DNA of 64,000 nucleotides from Micromonospora sonchi. GTDB taxonomy: Bacteria > Actinomycetota > Actinomycetes > Mycobacteriales > Micromonosporaceae. The notes under the pieces are model-generated. The model saw nothing but the letters and a program-made list of their open reading frames with translations, was not told the origin of the DNA and did not search any database. The stretch's first letter is position 1. Each line of letters starts with the position of its first letter. Location: NCBI RefSeq assembly GCF_014646235.1, contig NZ_BMNB01000007.1:124001-188000 (forward strand). The letters are read 5' to 3'. The position numbers and the translations under genes are program-made. Positions 56,795 through 64,000 of this stretch are shown here, piece by piece.

Positions 56795-57475
56795 CAGCCC
56801 GACGGCCGGTGGGTACGGCTGGCCGTCGCCGGCCAGGAAGTGCCGCCCGGCCTCGCCCGGGAAGACGTCGGCGACCCGGTTCAGCGCGGTGATGTCCGGC
56901 TCCCGCAACGACAGCGGCACGATCATCAGCACGGCGAGGAGCACCGTCAGGGTGAGCACCGCGCTGCGCAGGACGGCGCCGAGCCCGAGCGCGAGGACAC
57001 CGATCAACGCCAGGTAGCCGGCCAGCGCGACGACGTCGCGGAGCGTACCGGCCGCCGGTGCGGCACCCCACTCGCCCAGTACCGGCCCGGCGACCGCCGC
57101 GCCGACCGCGCCGAGCAGCAGCCCGAGACCGAAGGTCACGGTCGCGGTCACCGCCGCCTTGGCCAGCAGTACGCGGCCCCGCGACGGCGTGCACTGCAGG
57201 GTGGTACGAATGGTGCCGGTGGTGAACTCGCTCGTGATCATCAGTAGCCCGAGGGCGAGCACGGCGTACTGGACCAGCTCCAGCGAGTCGATCAGGACGC
57301 TGCCGAGCGGGACCACCCCGGCGTCGTCACTCGGATCGTCGTTGGTGTTGCCGTTGGCCACGTAGATCGCCACCTGCGCGGCGGTCGCGGCCATGACCAC
57401 CACCGCGGCGACCACCGTCCACCAGGTGCTGCGTACCGACCGGAGTTTCGCCCACTCCGCGCGGATCGTGGTCAT
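56723..57475 (-). CDS. ABC-2-type transporter permease
   Basis: A 250-residue membrane protein with six predicted helices (WWTVVAAVVVMAATAAQVAI, VTFGLGLLLGAVGAAVAGPV, GYLALIGVLALGLGAVL, LTVLLAVLMIVPLSL and others) and the family words RAEWAKLRSVRSTWW and TSEFTTGTIRTTL. It partners the ATPase upstream, overlapping it by 4 nt. The substrate is unknown; such exporters next to NarL-type systems often handle drugs or peptides. Confidence 0.88.
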   Translation of the reverse strand: MTTIRAEWAKLRSVRSTWWTVVAAVVVMAATAAQVAIYVANGNTNDDPSDDAGVVPLGSVLIDSLELVQYAVLALGLLMITSEFTTGTIRTTLQCTPSRGRVLLAKAAVTATVTFGLGLLLGAVGAAVAGPVLGEWGAAPAAGTLRDVVALAGYLALIGVLALGLGAVLRSAVLTLTVLLAVLMIVPLSLREPDITALNRVADVFPGEAGRHFLAGDGQPYPPAVGLLLLAGWAAVALLAGRAALRRRDA

Positions 57476-58410
57476 GCCGACGCACCCCCCGTGCGGGCCG
57501 GTCGGGCCGCATACTCGACCCGGTCGGCGGTCAGGGCCATGAAGGCCCGTTCCAGGGACGCCTCGTGCGACGCCAGTTCGTGCAGGGGCACTTTGAGTTC
57601 GTACGCCAGTTCGCCGACGCGCTCGGCGGTGGTGCCGGTGACGGTCAGCTCGTCCGTTCCGGCGGACTCGACCACCGCCCCGGCGGCGGTCAGCCGATCG
57701 GCGACGGCGGCCAGCCCCTCCGGTCGCGGGCTGCGGACCCGCACGGCGACCCCGCTGTCCGCGATCACCTGGGCGGTCGGCGCGTCGGCGATCAGCCGGC
57801 CCCGGCCGAGCACCACCAGCCAGTCCGCGGTCTGCTGCATCTCGCTCATCAGGTGGCTGGAGATCAGCACCGTCCGACCCTCGGCGGCCAGGGATCGGGC
57901 CAGCTGCCGGATCCAGCGCACCCCGTCCGGGTCGAGGCCGTTGACCGGCTCGTCGAACATCAGCACCGGCGGGTCGCCGAGCAGGGCGCCGGCGATGCCG
58001 AGCCGCTGCCCCATGCCGAGCGAGAACGCGCGAGCGGGTTTGGCCGCCGCCCGCTCGTCCAGCCCGACGGTGGCGAGGACCTCGTCGACCCGGCGTTCGG
58101 AGATGCCGTTGCTGGCGGCCATCGCGGACAGGTGGGCCCGGCCCGAGCGAGCGGGATGCACGGCCCGCGCGTCCAGCAGCGCGCCGACCTCGTGCAGCGG
58201 TCGGCGCAGCCGGCGGTACGGCCGTCCGCCGATCAGCGCCTGGCCTGCGGTGGGCCGGTCCAGTCCCAGGATCAGCCGCATGGTGGTGGACTTGCCGGCG
58301 CCGTTGGGACCGAGAAAGCCGGTGACCCGGCCGGGAGCGATGTCGACGGTCAACTCATCGACCGCGGCGGTGCTCCCGAACCGCTTGGTCAACGTACGTA
58401 ACGTGATCAT
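57472..58410 (-). CDS. ABC transporter ATP-binding protein
   Basis: A 312-residue exporter ATPase: Walker A GPNGAGKSTTMRLIL, signature FSLGMGQRLGIAGALLGDPP (LSGGQ variant FSLGMGQ), Walker B VLMFDEPVNGLDPDG, and the His switch ISSHLMSE. A C-terminal regulatory extension follows (about 220-312). The start at ATG 58410 lies 60 bp past the palindrome shared with the kinase operon. Confidence 0.93.
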   Translation of the reverse strand: MITLRTLTKRFGSTAAVDELTVDIAPGRVTGFLGPNGAGKSTTMRLILGLDRPTAGQALIGGRPYRRLRRPLHEVGALLDARAVHPARSGRAHLSAMAASNGISERRVDEVLATVGLDERAAAKPARAFSLGMGQRLGIAGALLGDPPVLMFDEPVNGLDPDGVRWIRQLARSLAAEGRTVLISSHLMSEMQQTADWLVVLGRGRLIADAPTAQVIADSGVAVRVRSPRPEGLAAVADRLTAAGAVVESAGTDELTVTGTTAERVGELAYELKVPLHELASHEASLERAFMALTADRVEYAARPARTGGASA

Positions 58411-58469
58411 GTTCGGACGGTATGTCGGTGGCGGCCGGTCCCACCGTGCCCGAAAGGCACCACCCGGCA

Positions 58470-58483
58470 CTGACCTTCGTCAG
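58470..58483. promoter_or_regulatory. palindromic operator upstream of the ABC transporter operon
   Basis: CTGACCTTCGTCAG, one base different from the palindrome at 54322-54335, 60 bp before the ATPase start. It suggests that the response regulator controls both the transporter and its own operon. Confidence 0.65.
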
Positions 58484-58563
58484 GGCCCGCCTCCTCCGTC
58501 GGCGTCGCCCCCTCCGTCGGGGCCGTCGGCCTGTCGGGCCGTTGGTCTGTCGGGGCCGCCGGC

Positions 58564-59757
58564 TCAGCGGCCGACGAGGAAGGCGTCGGGCATCCGGAAG
58601 GTGAGGTTGTCCGGGTATCGGGGCGGGCGAAGCACGCGCACGCCGGCCAGCAGCGGAGCGGCCTCGGCCACCACCGTCGCGGCCTCCATGCGGGCGAGTT
58701 GGTCGCCGACGCAGCGGTGCGCGCCCGCCCCGAAGGCCAGATGTCGGCGTGACCCGCGTTGCCCCGGCCGGAACTCGTCGGGCGAGTCCACCATTGCCGG
58801 GTCCCGCCCGGCCCGGGCCAGCCACAGCACGATGCTGGTGCCCGCCGGCACCGCCGTACCGCCCAGCGTGGTGTCCACCGCGGCCACCCGCCGCCAGGTG
58901 ACGATCGGCGGTTCCAGCCGCAGCCCCTCCTCCACCACGTCGGCGACCGCGACCGAGCCGTCGCGCAGCCCGGCGAGCACCGCCGGCTCTCCGGTGAGCC
59001 GATGCATCAGCAGGGTGAGGAACTGCGAGGTGGTTTCCTGGCCGGCGACCAGCAGGAAGAACAGCGCGCCGACCACCACGTCGGGCGGGTGCCCGGCGGC
59101 GCGCAGGGACGCGGCCAGGCCGCCGCCGGTGGCCGCGAACTCCCGCAGCACCCGGTGGAAACGACCCACCTCGGCGGCGAGAGCCTGCTGCCGGTCGGTG
59201 TCCAGCGGTGCCCAGAACAGCTCCAGGGCCGCGCGGGCGAAGTCCTTCACGGCCGCGACCGGGGCGTCGGGCAGCTCGACCAGCCGGGCCAGGACCAGCA
59301 GCGGCAGGTCGGCGGCGAGTCCGGCGTGCAGGTCCACCGGTGCGCCGGTGGTCAGGGTGGCGTCCAGCTCGGCCACCCGGCGCCGGACCAGTGCGGCCAG
59401 CCAGTCCCGCTGGGCGGCCACCCGGGTCGGGTGCAGCGCGTCGGCGACCAGCGCCCGGATCCCCGGGTGGCTCGCGCCACCGTTGTTGGCCAGCGTCGGA
59501 GGCAGCCGGAACCGGTGCGCGGCGAGGGTCCGCAGCGCGGCCACCGGCATCGGGGTGACCGCGTCCAGGGCGTTGTCCGGCCGGTACGTCTCGGCCTCGG
59601 TGAGCACCCGGCGGACCAGCGCGTGCCGGGTCACCAGCAGGTGTTCGACGCCCACGTGATCGGCGACGCGGGCCACGCCGGGCCACCGGTCCACGCCGCC
59701 ACCGGCCCCGGTGCCTCTGGTCGCTGTCGGGGCCTGCTCCCAGCTGCGGAACAGCAC
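58564..59757 (-). CDS. cytochrome P450
   Basis: A 397-residue P450. The heme-binding loop is FGAGAHRCVGDQLARME (Cys349); the I-helix has the oxygen-binding AGQETTS; the ExxR is EEGLRLEPP. The substrate is not evident. GTG 59757 starts 10 bp after the methyltransferase stop codon. TAGCGT lies a few bases upstream, so it could have its own leaderless transcript or be in an operon with the methyltransferase. Confidence 0.92.
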   Translation of the reverse strand: MLFRSWEQAPTATRGTGAGGGVDRWPGVARVADHVGVEHLLVTRHALVRRVLTEAETYRPDNALDAVTPMPVAALRTLAAHRFRLPPTLANNGGASHPGIRALVADALHPTRVAAQRDWLAALVRRRVAELDATLTTGAPVDLHAGLAADLPLLVLARLVELPDAPVAAVKDFARAALELFWAPLDTDRQQALAAEVGRFHRVLREFAATGGGLAASLRAAGHPPDVVVGALFFLLVAGQETTSQFLTLLMHRLTGEPAVLAGLRDGSVAVADVVEEGLRLEPPIVTWRRVAAVDTTLGGTAVPAGTSIVLWLARAGRDPAMVDSPDEFRPGQRGSRRHLAFGAGAHRCVGDQLARMEAATVVAEAAPLLAGVRVLRPPRYPDNLTFRMPDAFLVGR

Positions 59758-59766
59758 CGCGTCACG

Positions 59767-60435
59767 CTAGCCGGCCGGTTTCGCACCGCCCGCGCGCAGC
59801 TGCCACACCGTGGTGCGCTTCACCCGTACGCTCTCCAGCGCCTCGCTGACCGGCACGTCGTAGGCGGCCAGCTCGTCGAAGCGGTCCCGGGGCAGGTAGG
59901 CCCGCCCCGGATCGCCGACCAGCACCCGAGCCCCGGAGCGCACGGCGCGCAGCAGGAAACGCAGCACCCGGCTGGCCATCGCCTCGCTGTAGAACACGTC
60001 CCCGGCGAGGACCACGTCGGCGTCGCCCGCGTCGCCGTCGAGCACGTCGCCGAGTTCGGCGTCGACGCGTACCCCGTTGGCCTCGGCGTTGAGCGCGACC
60101 GCCGCGACGGCCAGCTCGTCGATCTCCACCGCGCGCACGGCGGCGGCGCCGACCCGGGCGGCGGCGATGGCCACCAGGCCGGAGCCGGCGGCCAGGTCGA
60201 GCACCCGGCGTCCGGCGACCAACTGCGGATGGTCGGTGACGTAACGGGCGAGAGCCTGGCCGCCGGCCCAGGCGAAGGCCCAGAACGGCGGCGGTTGGTC
60301 GCTGCGGAACTCGCCCTCGGTCAGCTCCCACAGGCCGATCGGCTCGTCCGCCTGGTGCAGCCGCACCTCGGGTACGAAGGCGACGGGTGTGAGCCGGGCG
60401 TGCAGCCGGACGAAGGCGGTGGAGAGTTCGGACAC
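59767..60435 (-). CDS. class I SAM-dependent methyltransferase
   Basis: A 222-residue methyltransferase. The SAM-binding motif is VLDLAAGSGLVAIAAARVGA, followed by AVEIDELAVAAVALNAEANG and ADVVLAGDVFYSEAM. The pattern resembles the ETFB-lysine/NNT1-like methyltransferases, so the target may be a protein lysine or a small amine. GTG 60435 is chosen; the frame is open upstream but not conserved. Confidence 0.82.
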   Translation of the reverse strand: MSELSTAFVRLHARLTPVAFVPEVRLHQADEPIGLWELTEGEFRSDQPPPFWAFAWAGGQALARYVTDHPQLVAGRRVLDLAAGSGLVAIAAARVGAAAVRAVEIDELAVAAVALNAEANGVRVDAELGDVLDGDAGDADVVLAGDVFYSEAMASRVLRFLLRAVRSGARVLVGDPGRAYLPRDRFDELAAYDVPVSEALESVRVKRTTVWQLRAGGAKPAG

Positions 60436-60611
60436 CGGCCGATTGTGCCCGGTGACCCGTGACGGCGTGTCGCGAATCGGCGGTGACCGGTTCAATACCG
60501 TACGTGAGAACGGGCATCGTGCTTGACGGTCCGTGCGAACACGCCCGTCTACCGGGTGGCTGCCGGCGCTCATAGCGTTGCCAATGGAGGCAACCAACGG
60601 GAGGACGGATC

Positions 60612-61529
60612 GTGAAGAGGCTGTGGCGTTGCACGCTACGGATCGGAGTGGTGCTGGCGTGTCTCACCGGAGTGGACGTCGCCCTGGCCGCACCGGCGCA
60701 CGCGGCGTTCGCCACCGAACTCAGCGGCCTGCCGGACCAGTTCACCGCCGGTGGGCGGGTGGCGACGGTTTCGGCCGTGGTGTCGCGATCCGACCAGGGC
60801 GACTGCATCAAGGTCCGCTGGTCGCTGGTGCTCGGTGTGCAGGGGCTGCGGCTGGACCAGGTGCGGGTGGACCGGATCGAGGAGACCGGGTCGTTCCCGA
60901 CGGAGGTCCGGATCGACGGTGACGTGGCCCGGTTGACCGACCGGCAGCTCGACCCGGGCACGCTCTGCCCCGGACGTACGGTGACCGCGCAGTACCGGAT
61001 CGCGTTCACCGGGGACGTCGGCGAGGGCCGGGTCAGCCTGGCCGCCGAGGCGTACGACCGGAACCTGCAACTGTTGTCCCGGCAGACCGCGACGCGCGTG
61101 GTGGTCGGCCGGGGCCGGGTGGCGCGGCCCACCACCGCGCCGCCGGCCGCGCCGCCGACGGTGCCGCCGACCTCGGTGCCGACCGAGGAACCGACGGTGG
61201 ACCCGACTGAGGAGCCGACGGTGGATCCGGCCGACGAGGAGAGCGACCTCGCCGACGACGCGGGGTACGCGGGCGGGGCGGGGGAGACGCCGGCCGCGGG
61301 TGCGGCGGGCAACCAGGTCTCGCAGACCGGCACCGGGATCGGCCTGACCGAGGCCGCCTTCCTGCTCGGCGGGCTGTTGCTCTTCCTCGGCGTCGGCCTG
61401 CTGCTGCGCCTGCGGCACCTGACCCGCGAACCGGAAGCGGTGGACGTCGCGACCCGCTGGGAACGCCGACCCGCCCAACCCTCCCGCTCCCGCTGGCGCA
61501 CCGTCCCCCGCAACACCCCCTACCCCTGA
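60612..61529 (+). CDS. secreted surface protein with C-terminal membrane anchor
   Basis: A 305-residue protein. The signal peptide ends at AHA (about residue 31). A beta-rich domain (about 33-170) contains two Cys (GDCIKVRW and GTLCPGRTV) that may form a disulfide. A Thr/Pro/Glu stalk with EEPTVDPT repeats (about 175-215) leads to QTGTGIGL and a transmembrane helix (AAFLLGGLLLFLGVGLLLRL), then a basic tail. This is a wall-spanning layout. No family is recognised. GTG 60612 has GGGAGG upstream. Confidence 0.75.
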   Translation: MKRLWRCTLRIGVVLACLTGVDVALAAPAHAAFATELSGLPDQFTAGGRVATVSAVVSRSDQGDCIKVRWSLVLGVQGLRLDQVRVDRIEETGSFPTEVRIDGDVARLTDRQLDPGTLCPGRTVTAQYRIAFTGDVGEGRVSLAAEAYDRNLQLLSRQTATRVVVGRGRVARPTTAPPAAPPTVPPTSVPTEEPTVDPTEEPTVDPADEESDLADDAGYAGGAGETPAAGAAGNQVSQTGTGIGLTEAAFLLGGLLLFLGVGLLLRLRHLTREPEAVDVATRWERRPAQPSRSRWRTVPRNTPYP

Positions 61530-61551
61530 CCCCTCACCCCTCCGCTTTCGT

Positions 61552-61621
61552 CGATCTTGCATTTTCGGTCGGGACATAAGCCGCGAAAGGCTTCATATCA
61601 GCGACCAAAAGTGCAAGATCG
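61552..61621. repeat. hairpin repeat family B, copy 2
   Basis: Left arm CGATCTTGCATTTTCGGTCG (61552-61571) and right arm CGACCAAAAGTGCAAGATCG (61602-61621). It shares the arms and the GGGACATA word with copy 1 at 3297-3366. It lies between the convergent surface-protein and TetR genes. Confidence 0.88.
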
Positions 61622-61655
61622 GCGCGGAGTGGGGCGGCGCGGGGTGGGGGCGGGG

Positions 61656-62267
61656 TTAGTCGAGTTGGGCTGGGTTCAGGGCCAGTTCGCGGGCGGTCAC
61701 CAGGCGCACCCATTCGGCGAGCTGCCGGCGGGAGATGACGCGTTCGTGCACTGCCAGCTGCACCGCCAGGCCGTCCATGACGGCGTTGATGCGCCAGGCC
61801 GCACCGGCAGGGTCCGCGCACTCGAAGACACCCTCGCGGACCCCGTCGGTGATCACCGTGGTGAGGTCCTGCCGCCAGCGCAGATCCAGCTTGCGGGAGA
61901 CCTTCTCCAATTCAGGCGTACGCAACGACTCGGCCCACCCGTCGATCCACATGGACCAGGACGTGGGGCGCCCGGCCGGGGTGTAGAGCCGCAGGATGCG
62001 CCGGAGCTTGGTCAGCGGCGGGGCGTTGGACCGGGTCACCGCGTCCAGCCGGGCCAGGTCCTGCTCGACGGCGTAGGCGAACGCCTGGGCGAGCAGCCGT
62101 TCCTTGGTGGCAAAGTGGTAGAAGACCAGCGCCTGGCTCACGCCGGCGGCCTGCGCCACGTCCGCCGTGCGGGTGTTGGCCAGCCCGCGCTGCACGATCA
62201 CGTCACATGCGGTGCGCAGCAGGGCATCCAGGCGGATCTCGGCCGCACGTCTCGTCACGTCCGTCAC
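61656..62267 (-). CDS. TetR-family transcriptional regulator
   Basis: A 203-residue repressor. The HTH is RTADVAQAAGVSQALVFYHF (about residues 32-51), followed by ATKERLLAQAFAYAVEQDLA. The C-terminal ligand domain (WSMWIDGWAESLRTPEL, AWRINAVMDGLAVQLAVHER) resembles the BetI-like subgroup. No target gene is evident nearby. GTG 62267 is chosen. Confidence 0.88.
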   Translation of the reverse strand: MTDVTRRAAEIRLDALLRTACDVIVQRGLANTRTADVAQAAGVSQALVFYHFATKERLLAQAFAYAVEQDLARLDAVTRSNAPPLTKLRRILRLYTPAGRPTSWSMWIDGWAESLRTPELEKVSRKLDLRWRQDLTTVITDGVREGVFECADPAGAAWRINAVMDGLAVQLAVHERVISRRQLAEWVRLVTARELALNPAQLD

Positions 62268-62475
62268 CGTAGCCCATCCAACCGGATACAGCCCGTCACC
62301 AAAGCCTGGTTGATTTAGCTTGCCCGAGTCGGAAGCCGGACACTGGCCGGCCCATACCTGGTGTTTCAGCCCTTCGCGGGAGGGCTCGGTCGGCGAGCGG
62401 CTCGGGAGCAACTGATCCAGTCTCCTAGGAAGATCAGCGGAGGGTGGTTTCGGACGCGCCGGGATGGAAGCCGAT

Positions 62476-62505
62476 TTGGCAACCCTTCCGTCGCTCGGCT
62501 AGAGT
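62476..62505 (+). promoter_or_regulatory. promoter of the tRNA array
   Basis: TTGGCA (62476-62481), 18-bp spacer, TAGAGT (62500-62505), 33 bp before the first tRNA-Gly. The region next to the tRNA (62514-62538) is repeated before the second tRNA-Gly at 63276-63300, where TAGAGT also recurs (63265-63270). Confidence 0.65.
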
Positions 62506-62538
62506 TCTCATCCGTCCCCCGGGAAACATCGGGGGCAC

Positions 62539-62611
62539 GCGGACGTAGCGCAGCTGGTAGCGCATCACCTTGCCAAGGTGAGGGTCGCGGGTTCGAATCC
62601 CGTCGTCCGCT
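62539..62611 (+). tRNA. tRNA-Gly (GCC)
   Basis: 73 nt with acceptor GCGGACG/CGTCCGC, anticodon arm TCACC-TTGCCAA-GGTGA (anticodon GCC) and T arm GCGGG-TTCGAAT-CCCGT. Discriminator T. No CCA is encoded. Confidence 0.97.
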
Positions 62612-62645
62612 CGGAGCTGCCGCCACGCGTGACGGGGGCAACCTC

Positions 62646-62716
62646 GGTGGGGTGGCCGAGAGGCGAGGCAACGGCCTGCAAAGCCGTGTACGCGGGTTCA
62701 AATCCCGTCCCCACCT
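62646..62716 (+). tRNA. tRNA-Cys (GCA)
   Basis: 71 nt with acceptor GGTGGGG/CCCCACC, anticodon arm ACGGC-CTGCAAA-GCCGT (anticodon GCA) and T arm GCGGG-TTCAAAT-CCCGT. Present only in the first of the two tRNA blocks. Confidence 0.97.
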
Positions 62717-62729
62717 CGTACGACAGCAA

Positions 62730-62801
62730 GGGCGATTGGCGCAGTGGGAGCGCGCTTCCTTGACACGGAAGAGGTCACTGGTTCAAACCCAGTATCGCCC
62801 A
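62730..62801 (+). tRNA. tRNA-Val (GAC)
   Basis: 72 nt with acceptor GGGCGAT/ATCGCCC, anticodon arm CTTCC-TTGACAC-GGAAG (anticodon GAC). The CCA end is encoded (62802-62804). Confidence 0.97.
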
Positions 62802-62815
62802 CCAGGAAAGACGTC

Positions 62816-62851
62816 GTGAGAGCCCGTACCGGATCCGGTACGGGCTCTCAC
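62816..62851 (+). terminator. terminator of the first tRNA block
   Basis: A 36-bp perfect palindrome (GTGAGAGCCCGTACCGGA and its complement), 15 bp after tRNA-Val and just past the downstream end of the convergent small membrane gene's region. A strong stem with GTATTT following. Confidence 0.85.
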
Positions 62852-62905
62852 GTATTTGCGGATGCTCTGGTGCTGGCTCGTCATTCGACCAGCCAGTTCC
62901 GCCGA

Positions 62906-63148
62906 TCAGAGCGGCGGGGCGACGTCCCGGCGCTCCTCGACGCGGCGGTACTCCACCGGCTCCTCGGTGGTGGCGACCACCTGGCGGCGGCGTCCCCAGA
63001 CGAGGGTGGTCATGATCAGGCCGAGCAGACCGGCAGCCATCAGGATCCACCCGACCACGTCCAGGTCGAGACCACCGATGCTGGCGTTGACCGCGAAGGC
63101 GAGGATCGCGCCGACCGCGAGCAGGAAAACACTGGTGCCGATACCCAT
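62906..63148 (-). CDS. small membrane protein, DUF6458-like
   Basis: An 80-residue protein with two helices (SVFLLAVGAILAFAVNASI and VVGWILMAAGLLGLIMTTLV) and a charged tail (RRRQVVATTEEPVEYRRVEE). It begins MGIGTS, as in the DUF6458 family of Actinobacteria, and has a strong AAGGAGG ribosome site. It sits antisense inside the tRNA array, between the two blocks. Confidence 0.85.
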   Translation of the reverse strand: MGIGTSVFLLAVGAILAFAVNASIGGLDLDVVGWILMAAGLLGLIMTTLVWGRRRQVVATTEEPVEYRRVEERRDVAPPL

Positions 63149-63300
63149 GACAGCCTCCTTTTCCCAGGGGTGCGGTGCGCTGTCGAGGGGTGTCTGTACC
63201 CCGGCGGTGACCGGCGCAATCACGCCCGGAGTGGGGTCACCGGTCAGGCGATCTTGTCATCGGGTAGAGTGGGCCCGTCCCCGGGAAACATCGGGGGCAC

Positions 63301-63373
63301 GCGGACGTAGCGCAGCTGGTAGCGCATCACCTTGCCAAGGTGAGGGTCGCGGGTTCGAATCCCGTCGTCCGCT
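63301..63373 (+). tRNA. tRNA-Gly (GCC), second copy
   Basis: Identical over 73 nt to the tRNA-Gly at 62539, and with a nearly identical 25-bp leader. Confidence 0.97.
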
Positions 63374-63413
63374 CGCGATCCGCCCGCACCCGTCGGTGCC
63401 GGCTGGTCACCAG

Positions 63414-63485
63414 GGGCGATTGGCGCAGTGGGAGCGCGCTTCCTTGACACGGAAGAGGTCACTGGTTCAAACCCAGTATCGCCCA
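63414..63485 (+). tRNA. tRNA-Val (GAC), second copy
   Basis: Identical over 72 nt to the tRNA-Val at 62730, with an encoded CCA (63486-63488). No tRNA-Cys lies between it and the second tRNA-Gly. Confidence 0.97.
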
Positions 63486-63585
63486 CCACCTGCGGTCGAC
63501 ACCCTCCGGCCCGACACCAAGGTCAGGTGTCGCGTACGACCTTCATCGACGACGAGTTCCAGCCCTTGGCGGGCGGTTGGCATGG

Positions 63586-64000
63586 TCAGCGGTACAGGTC
63601 GGCGATCAACCGGTGGGCGCTGTCGCTCGGATGCACGCCGAGCTCGGCACTGAGCATGCTGGTCAGTCGGTCGAACTGGGCGCGTGCCTCGGCCCGTTGG
63701 CCGCTGTGAATCAGCGCCTCGATGAGGACCTCCCAGGCAGTCTCCCGTAGCGGGTCCTGCTGGATGAGGGCGTGCGCGCAGATCAGCGCCTGTTGGTGAT
63801 GGCCGGCGGCGAGCAGGCTGCCGGAGAGCTGGTCCAGGGTCTCCCGGCGCAGCACGTCCCAGCGCGCCTGCACGGGTTGCAGCCAGGCGTCATCCCAGCT
63901 CCAGTCGGCCAGCAGCGGATGGCTCAGAGCGGACGCCAACCAGTTCGGCACCGCTCGCACGACTGCCTTGGCGAACCCCTGTTCCAGCAGCAACTGGCAC
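63586..64000 (-). CDS. BTAD-domain transcriptional regulator (partial, SARP/AfsR type)
   Basis: The C-terminal 137 residues of a gene that continues past the right edge. The sequence is the helical bacterial transcriptional activation domain (WDVLRRETLDQLSGSLLAAG, QALICAHALIQQDPLRETAW, LIEALIHSGQRAEARAQFDR and ELGVHPSDSAHRLIADLYR). BTAD is found in SARP regulators of antibiotic clusters and related activators. The N-terminal DNA-binding domain is outside the window. Confidence 0.85.
   Translation of the reverse strand, partial: CQLLLEQGFAKAVVRAVPNWLASALSHPLLADWSWDDAWLQPVQARWDVLRRETLDQLSGSLLAAGHHQQALICAHALIQQDPLRETAWEVLIEALIHSGQRAEARAQFDRLTSMLSAELGVHPSDSAHRLIADLYR

Noticed and set aside
62366..62701. 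Minus-strand 111-codon frame across the first tRNA block
   Set aside because: It translates antisense tRNA-Gly and tRNA-Cys; there is no ribosome site and no conserved domain.
63244..63489. Minus-strand frame encoding GDTGFEPVTSSVSRKRA and DGIRTRDPHLGKVMRYQ
   Set aside because: This is the well-known false protein made by translating tRNA-Val and tRNA-Gly genes on the wrong strand.

Overview
The window looks like chromosomal DNA of a filamentous actinomycete, most likely Micromonosporaceae (Micromonospora type). The grounds are very high GC, many GTG/TTG starts, ATGA/GTGA and TGATG gene overlaps, two helix-turn-helix (DUF5753) plus DUF397 pairs, a BsaP gene behind bioB, a CebR-type cellobiose regulon, and several families of short intergenic hairpins repeated inside the window. 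The genus is inferred from family content; no 16S gene is present.

Layout. 1-7.5 kb: small housekeeping and stress genes (CBM48 protein, AA10 chitin oxygenase, msrB, NHEJ-type polymerase domain, HTH/DUF397 pair, GNAT, secreted C39 peptidase). 7.5-19.5 kb: a polymorphic-toxin island with a 1341-aa LamG secreted protein, a 2205-aa Rhs/HINT protein with a lower-GC toxin tip, a small presumed immunity gene, a second helical protein, and a relic of the neighbouring peptidase gene at the edge. 19.5-26 kb: secreted peptidase, ATP-dependent DNA ligase, DNA glycosylase, lipoprotein, and an ECF sigma/anti-sigma pair.

26-33.6 kb holds the most striking unit. It is one minus-strand operon encoding a HerA-type ATPase, SbcD (Mre11), SbcC (Rad50 with zinc hook) and a protein with NurA-like acidic motifs, followed by a spermidine-synthase-like gene. 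This reproduces the archaeal herA-mre11-rad50-nurA end-resection operon. Three copies of a 52-bp repeat sit in its intergenic gaps, and each ends in a Shine-Dalgarno-like AAAGG.

33.7-37.5 kb: a large membrane protein with a lipase-type serine motif, a RibD-like reductase and a pRiA4b ORF-3 family protein. 37.5-43.6 kb: cebE-cebF-cebG-bglC-cebR with two CebR-like operators around a clear promoter; a third such operator lies upstream of a GH9 cellulase at 45.8 kb, so the cellulase and the cellobiose importer probably share one regulon. 48.9-50.9 kb: a SigE-family sigma factor and its membrane partner. 50.9-54.3 kb: biotin genes (bioB-bsaP diverging from bioF-bioD). 54.3-58.5 kb: a two-component system facing an ABC exporter, with the same palindrome upstream of both units. 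58.5-62.3 kb: P450, methyltransferase, anchored surface protein, TetR regulator. 62.5-63.5 kb: five tRNA genes in a partly duplicated array. The right edge cuts a BTAD-domain regulator and the left edge a GNAT gene.
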